Shown piece by piece: positions 44,160 to 54,200 of a stretch of 64,000 nt of DNA (within the stretch, counting starts at the first letter, position 1; the number at the start of each line of letters is the position of its first letter). A model generated the notes under the pieces. That model was not told the origin of the DNA. It did not search any database and saw only the letters and a list, made by a program, of their open reading frames with translations. A program made the translations under genes and the position numbers. Source of the stretch: Leptotrichia hongkongensis (GTDB taxonomy: Bacteria > Fusobacteriota > Fusobacteriia > Fusobacteriales > Leptotrichiaceae); NCBI RefSeq assembly GCF_007990635.1, contig NZ_AP019846.1:1364001-1428000 (forward strand), given 5' to 3'.

Positions 44160-44270
44160 TAGTCTCACCTCTTTTAAAATTTTCAAAAGTTTAAATACAT
44201 TATATACTAATATTACTTTTTTCTCAACTAAAAATAACAATACTTTTTCACAAATTTTATTAAATTGTAT

Positions 44271-44756
44271 TTAATCTTTAAACTGAATATTTATTGCTTT
44301 TTTCTCAATTTCAAGATGTATCGTTTCTACCTGTGCATTTTCAAAAATCCTTTTTGAAGCCTTTGTAGAATCAAGCGACTTGTGTTTATCGGAAAAATAT
44401 ATTACCTTTTTTATTCCCGACTGTACGATTGCTTTTGCACATTCATTACATGGAAAATGTGTCACATAAATAGTACAGTTCTTCAATGATTTTATACTAT
44501 TAAGAATAGCATTCAGTTCAGCATGCACAACATAAGGATATTTCGTATCCAAAAATTCTCCTTCTTTATCCCAAGGCATACTATCATCAGAACTTCCCAT
44601 TGGAAACCCGTTATATCCAATTCCTATTATTTTCTTATCTTCATCAATAATACATGCTCCCACCTGTGTAGACGGATCTTTACTTCTCATTCCAGACAAA
44701 AATGCAATTCCCATGAAATATTCATCCCATGATAAATAATTATCTCTTTTAGACAT
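44271..44756 (-). CDS. Deoxycytidylate (dCMP) deaminase family protein
   Basis: A 161-residue zinc-dependent deaminase with [10 protein letters not shown] (His78 ligand, Glu80 proton shuttle) and [14 protein letters not shown] (Cys103, Cys106). The N-terminal [26 protein letters not shown] is the dCMP/ComEB-type opening, and [11 protein letters not shown] is typical of dCMP deaminases. It converts dCMP to dUMP for thymidylate synthesis. GGTG site before the ATG; it lies 40 bp behind xseA on the same strand. Confidence 0.9.
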   Translation of the reverse strand: MSKRDNYLSWDEYFMGIAFLSGMRSKDPSTQVGACIIDEDKKIIGIGYNGFPMGSSDDSMPWDKEGEFLDTKYPYVVHAELNAILNSIKSLKNCTIYVTHFPCNECAKAIVQSGIKKVIYFSDKHKSLDSTKASKRIFENAQVETIHLEIEKKAINIQFKD

Positions 44757-44796
44757 TCTTCATACACCACTTTCTAAAGTATTCAATATTTCTGAA

Positions 44797-46137
44797 TTAC
44801 TTAACAACCACTTTCTTCTTAACATCTGAAAACTCTATCTCCAGCTTATCTTCCTTGCTAAGCTCAATCCCTCTCTTAACAATCTTCCCATTTTTTCGAG
44901 TTATTGTATAACCTTGTTTCAAAATATCACTTACTGAATATTTCGAAAGCTGTGCCTTTTTATATTTGAGTTCCTTTTTTCGATTTTCAAAAAATTCCAG
45001 TATTATTTGATTAAGCTCGGCTGATTTTTTCTTTAAATTTTCTTTTTCACTTAAAATTATTTTTTGCAAATTAATTCTGTCAAATCTCTGTTTTCGATAA
45101 TCCAGCTGTTCTCGTGATTTTTGTACAATTCTTCTAAGTTCTCTTGATAATTTCTGTTCTTTTTCCATCAAGTCAAATTTTTTATTATCCAGAATATTTG
45201 CAAAATTCTTTATATAATAATTATTTTTTCTGTATTCCAGCTCTTTTTTCATCATTGTAACTTTATTTAAAAGTAATTTACTCAAAAGATTCTTTTTACT
45301 TTCCAGTTCATCTGTTAATTTATCTTTTTCAGGAATCAAGATTTCTGCTGCCTGAGTTGGTGTAGCTGCCCGTTTATCAGCGACTAAATCTGAAAGAAGA
45401 TTGTCAATTTCATGCCCTACCGCTGAAATTACAGGAATCTCAGACTTATAAATGGCTTCTATCACAGCTTCCTCATTAAATGCCCACAAATCCTCAATGC
45501 TTCCTCCACCACGTCCAACAATAAGCGTATCTATTTCAAGCTGTTTCTCTTCATTCATTCTATTAAAAAACTCAATCCCTGCCGAAACTTCCCGTGCTGA
45601 GCCTTCTCCCTGAACTTTTGCTGGATAAAGGTAAATATTCACATTTGGAAATCTTTTATGCGTTGTATTTATAATATCTCTGATTGCTGCTCCTGTATCA
45701 GCCGTTACAACACCGATATTTATAGGTAATTTGGGTAACTGTTTTTTTATTTCATCAGAAAAATACCCCTTTTCAAAATACAACTTTTTAAGCATTTCCA
45801 TTTTCTCATAAAGCAGCCCAAGAGAATTACTTTTTTCAAGAAAATCTGCTACAATCTGATAACTTCCATTTGCTTCATAAAGCGTAACGCTACCTCGAAT
45901 TTTTACTAAATCCCCTTCCTTTAAGTCTTCAGGCACTCCTCTATATTTATAACGAAAAATAGCACATTTCACACTTGCACTTGCATCTTTTAACGTAAAA
46001 TACAAATGTCCCGAACGATAATATGTAATATTAGAAAGCTCCCCTTCAATAAAAATGTTCTTAAAAGTACTTGTCCCCTCCAAAAACATTTTAACTTCCC
46101 TATTTATATCACTTACGGAAAATACTGTCTGTTCCAT
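44797..46137 (-). CDS. xseA: Exodeoxyribonuclease VII large subunit
   Basis: The ATG at 46137 (MEQTVFSVSDINREVK) is preceded by GGGTGA; an upstream in-frame ATG at 46149 overlaps this site. 446 residues. An N-terminal OB fold (FKNIFIEGELSNITYYRSGHLYFTLKD) is followed by a catalytic domain with the GVVTADTGAAIRDII and IVGRGGGSIEDLWAFNEE segments and HEIDNLLSDLVADKRAATPTQAAE. A long coiled coil (about 270-400) and a C-terminal region end the protein. The small subunit gene xseB is not next to it, unlike in many genomes, so it must be elsewhere. Confidence 0.95.
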   Translation of the reverse strand: MEQTVFSVSDINREVKMFLEGTSTFKNIFIEGELSNITYYRSGHLYFTLKDASASVKCAIFRYKYRGVPEDLKEGDLVKIRGSVTLYEANGSYQIVADFLEKSNSLGLLYEKMEMLKKLYFEKGYFSDEIKKQLPKLPINIGVVTADTGAAIRDIINTTHKRFPNVNIYLYPAKVQGEGSAREVSAGIEFFNRMNEEKQLEIDTLIVGRGGGSIEDLWAFNEEAVIEAIYKSEIPVISAVGHEIDNLLSDLVADKRAATPTQAAEILIPEKDKLTDELESKKNLLSKLLLNKVTMMKKELEYRKNNYYIKNFANILDNKKFDLMEKEQKLSRELRRIVQKSREQLDYRKQRFDRINLQKIILSEKENLKKKSAELNQIILEFFENRKKELKYKKAQLSKYSVSDILKQGYTITRKNGKIVKRGIELSKEDKLEIEFSDVKKKVVVK

Positions 46138-46249
46138 AATTTCACCCATTTCTTACATTTTTTGTTCTTTAATAATAACATATTTCATCTCTTTTCTCAA
46201 CTGATGAAATTTTTTTATACAATTAATTTAAATAATTTCTAAAATTTTT

Positions 46250-46360
46250 ATAATATATCCTAAAATCTATTTTAAATTAAACTACTAAAATTATATAAAT
46301 TTAAAGTTTAAGTAAAATAGTCATAACTTTTGAGCTCAATTTTAAAACTACCTCAACATA
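46250..46360 (+). repeat. Dispersed element R3, copy c
   Basis: ATTTTAAATTAAACTACTAA, AATTATATAAATTTAAAG, TTTAAGTAAAATAGTCATAA and CTTTTGAGCTCAATTTTAA align with copies a, b and d. It sits between the xseA start and the broken regulator gene. It is non-coding. Confidence 0.65.
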
Positions 46361-46392
46361 TATAACTACAAAACTATAATTCTTTACTTAAA

Positions 46393-47110
46393 CTATATTT
46401 TAAGCTCAAAATTTATCATATTGCAATCATGAATTTTATACATATCTGAATTTAAATTAACAAACTTTTCAAAAGAAATTGGTTCAAATTTATCATCTTC
46501 TGCCAAATGGATAATTTTATCACATTGAAAATTTTTAATTTCCCTATCCTCAAAATCATATCCTGAAGCAAGCCATTGCCCGTAAGCAGATGATATTTTG
46601 AAAAACTGAACAAAATAATATTTATCTTTCTTTTCTTCTTTATACAAAATTTTACAAACTTTTTCTTCTATTGAATTTTCAAGAATTTTCTTTAAAAGCG
46701 GACTTTCCTTTTGATGCTTTGAAACTTCAAAATTTAATATTGCCTCCATTTTATTAATTTCTTCCATTTGATTTTGTGGAAGACAGCTTTTAAATTTTTC
46801 TTTCAATTTTTCAATATCTAAATGAAAAGGTGTTGTTTTATAGCCTTTTAACGTAAGCATAGTGAAGTATAACGCATATATTTCATTTACATTGAACAAG
46901 ACAGGAGAGAGCAATTTATTTTTAAAATTTTATACCTTCCATTTCTCCCGCTAAAAGAATAAATTGGCATTCCAATTTCCTCAAGAGATCTTATGTCTCT
47001 TAAAGCTGTATTTTTGAAATACTATATTTTTCCATAATATCTTTTAAATTAAAAGTCTCTTTATTATTAAGATACATCATCATATCATTAATCCGTTCTG
47101 ATTTTTTCAT
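46393..47110 (-). pseudogene. WYL-domain transcriptional regulator with two frameshifts
   Basis: The intact C-terminal part (46393-46914) reads like a WYL regulator (LFNVNEIYALYFTMLTLKGY, FFKISSAYGQWLASGYD). The N-terminal part starts at ATG 47110 behind GGGAGA: MKKSERINDMMMYLNNKETF, then NLKDIMEKYSISK, a winged-helix start. After that the frame reads Q-L-stop. Adding one A in the run at TTCAAAAATAC restores ALRDIRSLEEIGMPIYS and NGRYKILK. Adding one A in a second A5 run (TTAAAAATAAA) restores the junction to the WYL part. Both lesions are single-A losses in short A-runs. Either the gene is dead, or both are sequencing errors. It diverges from the PPOX gene and may have controlled it. Confidence 0.75.
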
Positions 47111-47137
47111 TTTTCTCCCAATTTTTTTATTTTAATA

Positions 47138-47154
47138 GTATCATATTTTGATAC
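47138..47154. promoter_or_regulatory. Inverted repeat in the divergent WYL/PPOX control region
   Basis: GTATCA (47138-47143), TATTT, TGATAC (47149-47154). It lies just upstream of a TATAAT (47165-47170) that would serve the PPOX gene. A typical place for an operator of the divergent regulator. Confidence 0.45.
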
Positions 47155-47197
47155 CATTTTGAAGTATAATTTAAAATATAAATTTAAGGAGGAAATT

Positions 47198-47620
47198 ATG
47201 GATATAACAAATAACTTTTTAGAAATCATGGAAAAAACTACTGATATGGCAATAGCTTCTTCAGACTCCAGCAATCAGCCTAATGTAAGAATTGTAAGAT
47301 TTTATTATAATCCTGAAGAGAAAATTTTATATTTTTTAACACTAAAGAATAGTCAAAAAACAGTAGAATTTGAACAAAATAACAAAGTAGCTTTTACAAC
47401 AATCCCCATAGATGGTCTAAAACACGTTAAAGCTAAAGGAATTATAAGAAAAAGCCAAAAAACTGTTCAAGATTTAAAAAACAAATTTATAGAAAAAATA
47501 CCAGAAGTAAAAAAGAATATTGATGAAGGAGAAAACTTTATGGCATTATATGAAGTATCTTTTACAAAAGCAACTGTTACTCTTGATGTTAAAAATACTA
47601 AGGAATTTGAGATTTTATAA
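47198..47620 (+). CDS. Pyridoxamine 5'-phosphate oxidase-family (PPOX) flavin-binding protein
   Basis: The ATG at 47198 (MDITNNFLEIMEKTTDMAIA) is preferred because AAGGAGG is seven bases upstream; the frame is open to 47159. 140 residues with the split-barrel pattern of PPOX/FMN-binding proteins: MAIASSDSSNQPNVRIVRFYYN, KILYFLTLKNSQKTVEFEQN and KVAFTTIP. Such small proteins bind FMN or F420 and reduce small molecules; the substrate is unknown. It is divergent from the frameshifted WYL regulator with an inverted repeat between them, and a strong terminator follows. Confidence 0.82.
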   Translation: MDITNNFLEIMEKTTDMAIASSDSSNQPNVRIVRFYYNPEEKILYFLTLKNSQKTVEFEQNNKVAFTTIPIDGLKHVKAKGIIRKSQKTVQDLKNKFIEKIPEVKKNIDEGENFMALYEVSFTKATVTLDVKNTKEFEIL

Positions 47621-47710
47621 TCAATCATAAAATAAGTTTAAAATCTATGATTATTTTTCAAATTTCTATTTTATTTAGTTTTCTAAAAACCGATTTGAAT
47701 ATAAGTTAAA

Positions 47711-47738
47711 AGGGTATCACTCAGTATACCCTTTTTTT
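47711..47738 (+). terminator. Terminator of the PPOX gene
   Basis: AGGGTAT (47711-47717), loop CACTCAGT, ATACCCT (47726-47732), then TTTTTT. Confidence 0.9.
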
Positions 47739-47821
47739 ATAATAAGTTATTCTTCCTATATCAAAATCTTCACTCATTTCAAAACTTGATTTTTGCACTT
47801 CATATATTTAATGATTTTTTA

Positions 47822-48070
47822 TATTGTACTATCGCTTAAAAATAAAAAAGAATTTTATAATAGGGGTGTTTAATAGCTAATCCATAGTCATTTAATTTAA
47901 TTATTTTTTACTTTTTTTATATTACTATATTTTTTCTTTTTATTTTCGCAGGATTGCTTATTGTCACAAATCCTAAAACTTCTATTTTAATTATTTGACG
48001 ATATTAGTTTTATCCCCCTATAAAAAAAGTTTCTAATAATTTCATTTCTTAAATGGAATTCAGTATTATT
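47822..48070 (+). repeat. Dispersed element R1, copy d (core degenerate)
   Basis: The left arm with AAAAGAATTTTATAATAGGGG and the TTTTCGCAGGATTGCTTATT stretch matches copy a. After CACAAATCC the core is replaced by unrelated AT-rich DNA. The right end TTTCTTAAATGGAATTCAGT resembles the right arm of copy a. It merges directly into R3 copy d, so the two elements abut or overlap by a few bases. Confidence 0.6.
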
Positions 48071-48175
48071 TATAGTAAAACTAGTTTAAAATAGAACTCA
48101 AAAATTATGACTATTTTACTCAAACCCTAAATTATATAATTTCTATCAGTTCAATCTTAAATTCGAGTATATTAT
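48068..48175 (-). repeat. Dispersed element R3, copy d (reverse orientation)
   Basis: Its reverse complement, TATACTCGAATTTAAGATTG to ACTAGTTTTACTATAA, is almost the same as copy b (23400-23510) throughout. It includes AAATTATATAATTT and TTTTTGAGTTCT. It lies between R1 copy d and the autotransporter 2 terminator. Confidence 0.78.
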
Positions 48176-48189
48176 ACAATCTATGAGGA

Positions 48190-48224
48190 AAAAAAGAACA
48201 GTAAAACCTAAGTTCTACTGTCCT
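48190..48224 (-). terminator. Terminator of autotransporter 2
   Basis: On the minus strand AGGACAGTAGAAC pairs with GTTTTACTGTTCT, then TTTTTTCC. It is the same hairpin as behind autotransporter 1, with a compensated base pair. Confidence 0.88.
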
Positions 48225-48254
48225 CTCTTTTTTATTCTGTATTTTATCTTCGTT

Positions 48255-51200
48255 CTAGTAAATAGCTCTGAATCCTATTCCTGCTCTTACGTTCTTACCT
48301 TTAGTGTCATATCCTCCATTTACTGTTACTCCGAATCTTGTGTTGTCCACTCCGATATTCAAGTCAAACTTACCGTTTCCTTTTCTATCGTCTTTTTCTC
48401 CTCTGATTCCGAACCAGTTGGCTGTAGTATATCTAACTCTTCCTTCGTTGTTTACATCTCCAACTTTTCCTAGTTCATTCTCATAAGCTGCAGTCAATCC
48501 TACAGATAACTTAGTTCTTACTGCTAGCGGCTGAACAAATTTGAATTCCATTCCTACTTCAGGCTTAACAGAGAAGTAATCGTTTCCTTTTACTTCTAGT
48601 CTCATTTCCCCTCTGTCTTCCTTGATGCTGTTAAATCTTCCGTATTCCATCTTCAATGCCCCATAAGGACGGAAATGCGTTCTTTCGCTTAATCTTATAT
48701 CATATCCTAAATCTGTTTTTAAAGCTGCTCCATAAGAATGATAGTCAGACTTCGCCTCAAATATGTCATCCACTACAAGATATCTACGTTTCATATCGTT
48801 AATACCTGCAAATACATCTCCTCCGATTGTCCACTGCAGTGCTCCGTTGTAATCTTTCTTAGGTGACATTGTCTTGAATATTCCAGCCTTAAATAATGTC
48901 TGATTTTCTTTTGATCTACCGATGTCCTTGAACTTGAATCTGTTAGTTACAACTCCTGCATACCATCCATCAGAATTACCCATCTTAACTTTCTCATCTT
49001 CATGAACATAAGCCACTCCATAGCCATTGCTTGTATAGTCAATAATTCCTGCCGTATCTGTATTGTATTCATCCCTTATGCCGAATACTTTAATCTTGTT
49101 GCTTTGTTTAGACGGATTTCTCCAGTCATGTTTCAGGTACTTGAACTCTTTATCAAGCAAGTTTCCTGTCGCATTGATTCTTTGCTGAACATTTCCATAC
49201 TGATGTCCCATCATTTCATCAAATGCTTGATACAGCAGCACTTCCTCGTTGTTTCCAATTCCATTTAGTTTTTGGAATAGTTCACGTTCTCTTGTTCCAA
49301 GAGTCTTGACACCGTATCTTTGTTCCAATCCGTCAGCAAAGTTGAATGTGTCAGTGCTGTTTACTGGAGACTCTTCTCTTCCTGCCCATGCTGTGTATGG
49401 AATTTTAGCCATGTACAGGCTTGTTATTACTCCATCTGAGTCAAGTGTCGGAGTTGCTATCCATCCAATCGATCCAGAATATACGTTCCATTTGATGTTA
49501 GGGTTGCTTAGCATTGCCTGTCTGTATGGATTTATGATATTAGGGTCATTTACAAGGATATATTTGCTATCTGTAGAGCTTGTCGCTTCAGCACCGATAA
49601 TCAGGTCAGCCTCGCTTGTCAAGTTTTGAAGCCCTTCTATCGATCTTGTGTAGTCAACTCCTGAAGTGTTTACATACAGACCGATGCTTGAAGCTGAAAC
49701 TGTTATAGGGTTTCTTCCTGCTGTATTTACTACTACTGGCGTTTGCGGAACACCATTCAAGGTAATTGTAGCTGACTGTGCTCCCGCTGGCGCGTCAATC
49801 GATACGCCTCCTACACCTTTTCCTGTATCAGGTGTTGTAAACTGGTATATTATATTTCCATCTATATCGTTGTTGTTCGTCTTGGAAGCTCCATTTACTG
49901 TAATAGTTCCATAGTTTGCTATCGTTCCACCTTTCAAGTAAACTCCTACACCGTTTCTGGCATTTATGTTAATTGTTGCCCCATTACTGTTTATCAGCTT
50001 AGAGTCTTTTCCAAGATATACCCCTACTGCATTCATATAGCTTCCTGAACCAGTCGTAATTGATTTATTATTAACTGCAGTCGCTCCATTATCAACATAG
50101 ATTCCTGTAGTGTTGCTTGCATTCAGTACAATATCTCCATCATTTGTTGCCGTACTTCCTGCCCCGCTCGCATACATTCCGATACTATGTTTTCCGTTTA
50201 CATTGATTGTTCCTCTGTTTACGATGTTCCCTGTGTCAGTTGTAGAGTATCCTGCACCCATTCCTATTGAATAAAGGTTATTTGCAACATCTGATTCTCC
50301 CACTGTAATTGTCGCATTATTTGTTGCAGTTCCGCCTTTTATACTGTATATTGCCACGCTTCCTTTTCCGCTTGATAAATCAATGTTTGCATTGTTCGTT
50401 ACAGTTCCTGCTGAATAGATACCGTAATTTTGTTCACCAGTAGAAGTTATAGCCGTAGAGTTTGTGACTGTACCTGACGCATCATTTGAGTAAAGGTACA
50501 CATTGTTGTTTCCAAGCCCCACGTTTGCAATGCTTGAAATTATTGTATTTCCTGTTCCCACGTTTACAAACCCAAATGAGTTGTTTCCAATGTTAAACGC
50601 TGTTCCATTATTTATTACTGTCTGTCCGCTTCCTACTGTGTAAACTCCGACAGCCTCATCTGTTCCAGTTGTGATTGTTCCTCCATTAAGGTTTACATTT
50701 CCGCTTTGCGAATAAATTCCAACAGCCGCATTTCCTATCTTAAGGTCTCCCGCATTGTCTACATTATGTCCATAGATTCCAATTGTATTGTTTCCAGACT
50801 CTATTGTTCCTGCATTCTGCAATGTTACAGTATTGTGGTCTGTATAAAGTGCCACATTAGGGCTTGTAATTGATGCAGAATCTCCCAATGTGATAGTTCC
50901 ACTGTTCTTAGCTATGTATCCAGGTGTCCCTGTTGCATAAATTGCCGTATTTCTGTCACCTGTCATAGTTATTTTACCTGTGTTTTCAAGTACAGTTCCT
51001 GAAGCAAGCGCCGCATCAGGCTTGTATGAAATTGCAACCGAATCATTTCCAGCTGATTCAATAGTTCCTGTATTTGCTATTGTCTGTGTCTTAGCCCCTT
51101 CTGAATACAGCCCTGTCGAATTTGAACCAATCGTAATCTTTCCTGCATTCTCAATCAATGAATCCTCAATTCCATAAATAGCCGTCGATTTATCACCAAT

Positions 51201-54200
51201 TGTCATAACTCCTGTAGCTTTGTTGTGCAATTCTCCAAATTTGGCATACATTCCTGTAGAGCCTGTTCCACTCAAGTTGATTGTTCCCTCGTTTGATAAT
51301 GTAACTTCATTTCTTGCATACAACTTGCTGTCATTTTCTTGAGCCATTGCAACTTGGTCAGCCTTTGTTCCTGTTATTGTCTTAGTGTTTGCATTTGTTA
51401 TTGATGAATTTGATATTTCAAGCTGATTATATGCATCAGTTGTGTCATCTAAATTTACATCCTGATTAATTGTTAATTTACTCAAGTATAGCATAAATGT
51501 CTTGTAGTCAGTTCCATTTATATGTGCACCTGTAGCAGATGAAACTGTATTTCCAGTCGTATCAGATAAGTCCATCTTAACATTTTGTGCAATAAATAGT
51601 CTTGATCCTTGATTCATGTTCAATGTAAGATTGCTTAAAGTTGTCTTTGTTCCATCTCCAAAGTTATTCTTCGCCCAGTTTTCAATTTGAGATTTTCCAA
51701 AGTCTCCACCATTTCCAACATAAAGAAAAGCGTTACCTCTAGTATTAGGAGTAGTTCCTCCTTCAATAGTTGCCGTCATAGTTCCATTTATAAAGACTTT
51801 TCCTTGGTTTGTATTGTCTGATCCTGTATAGAATAGCAATGATTTTTGTCCTGTAGTTGCAGTTCCTGTTCCTTTCAATGTCAATGTAGAACCTTTTTCA
51901 GCATCATAGTTTACTGCTCCTTCGTAGGCTTTTACTGTATGATTACCAACTTCTAGCTCAGCATTTTCTCCAGAATATAGCCCTATGGATTCAGCTCCCG
52001 TAACATTTACATCAACATTAACATTATTTGTTCCACTACTTACAAGTTTTGAATTTTTCCCAACAACAATACCATAAGAACCTTTTTTAACTGTACTTTT
52101 ACCTTGTGTATACGAATAAATTCCAGCGGATGTTGAAGTTCCATTATTTACAGTAACTGTTCCTGTCTTTGCGGCCGTTACAACAGCAGTATTCGTAGCA
52201 GTATTGTCTCCTATGATTAATCCTGTAACTCCATTTCCTTCGACAGTTGTATCTCCTCCATAATTTAATGTTCCATTCTTAACTAATACACCAGTAGAGT
52301 TGTCTCCTTTTACCTTAACAGTACTATTTGCTCCAAGAGTTCCAGATGGATTAGTTCCAGTTGTTGTGTTTTTTTCCAAATAAACACCAATATTTGTTGC
52401 AGTTCCTGTTCCTTGTAAATCAATCGTTCCATTATTTTCAAGTTTTCCACCACTAGTTGCCATACCAATTCCATTAATAATTGTCTTACCGCTAGTAGTT
52501 CCTATTGTTTTATTAGCATTATTTACAACGTCAGCATTTGTTCCAACCATTCCTATTGATGAGTTTCCATCCAGATTGATTGTACCATCATTTATTGCTT
52601 TAGGAGTTCCAGGAGCATCTGTTGAAACTGTTCCTTTATCTACTCTCATACCAATATTTTGTCTTTTTTCTGTACTGCTGACTGTAATTGTTCCTTTTGT
52701 ATCATTAGTTATATCATCAGCGGCATTTACAATCAATACCATACCAGTGTTACCCTTACCACCTGATACTTTAATTGTTCCATTATTTTTTACTTTTCCT
52801 GTATAGGCTCTTATTGCATTTGCCCCTTGATTATCTCCGTCTTCAACAACTGCAATTCCTGAAGATAAAGAATTTCCTATAACTGGAGTACCACCTGGAG
52901 GCGTTGTTGTCCCATCACCTGAAACTTCAATATTTCCAGTATTTTCCATTGTACTATTATTTGAAACTCGTGATGACCATTTCATACCATAACTTTCAAT
53001 TCCACCTACAGATATGGTTCCATTTGCATTATTTGCAACTTCAACATTAGATGCTGAACCAGGAGCATATACTTGTATTCCTATTGATTTTTCTCCTGTA
53101 AATTTAATTGTCCCATCATTTGTCAATTTATATAGGCTAGCTGCTCTTGTGTCATCGTTTTCATATGTCATTATTAATCCAACTTTATATCCTGTAAAAC
53201 CTTCTGCAGTTCTTTTTACTTTGATTTTTCCGCCGCCAGCATAAGGAGGCAAATTAAGTTCTATTTCAGATCCTTTAGCTAAAACTGCATCTAATGCAGT
53301 ACTTGTTTTTTCAGCCTCATCTGTTATAGTTTTAGCATTTTTTAGCTCTCTTGTACCACTTCCAATTGTATCTGATTGTGCTTCAAACCCTGTAACTAAA
53401 GGTCCAACTAAGTTAACTACAGCATTATTTACTATTCCTCCATTAGGCGCATTATCTAATGTCGCTATTCTCGAACCACCAACCAAAAATGGCTGTGAAT
53501 TCCACGATCTACTATCTGTAATTGATGAATCTCGTATTGAATCAATTGTTAAGTCAGCGTCTAATGTAGCAGTTCCACCTCCTGTTACATCAAAATATAT
53601 TTTTAATAGTGTAGAATCAAACGAACCATAACCACTAGGTCCAGGAGTTGCCCAAGAGTGAACAACTCCAGGTTGTCCAACTACTAAACTTCCGCTTGTT
53701 ATAGAACCATTAGAAAATGATCTTGCATTTCCTGAATGAAGTCCCCCTTGTTCTCCATTACCTACACAGCCTGTTATGTTATTACAAAATGAACCTAATT
53801 TTATATTAAATGTTGGAGGAGCAGGTAATGTTGGCAATTCAGGCACACTAATAACTGGACTTGGCGGTGTAAAACTAATTGCCTCTGGTAATGTAGGTGT
53901 AACTGCTGTTTTATCGGCTATTGTAATTGCTGATTTGTTAATATTTCTTGGTCTGATGCTTGCATTCACTTCAAATGGAATGATTGGCTCTTTTACAGGT
54001 TTGAAACTTGCTATACCATATCCTGCTGCTGAACCTGAAGCGAAATTTGGTCTTCTATTTCTTCCTAATAATCCATAGTTGCTACTATCTGGAGAAATTG
54101 ATCTTTCATAGACATCAAGGCTTCGTTCAAATATTCCTTCATAAGGGTACTTCGCCTTTTTATCTCCACGCCCTTTATAAACTCCATTCCAATTATTATT

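Noticed and set aside
44160-44240. Longer N-terminus of the ECF S component starting at 44240
   Set aside because: The additional 27 residues are not membrane-protein-like for the family, and the ribosome site lies before the ATG at 44159.
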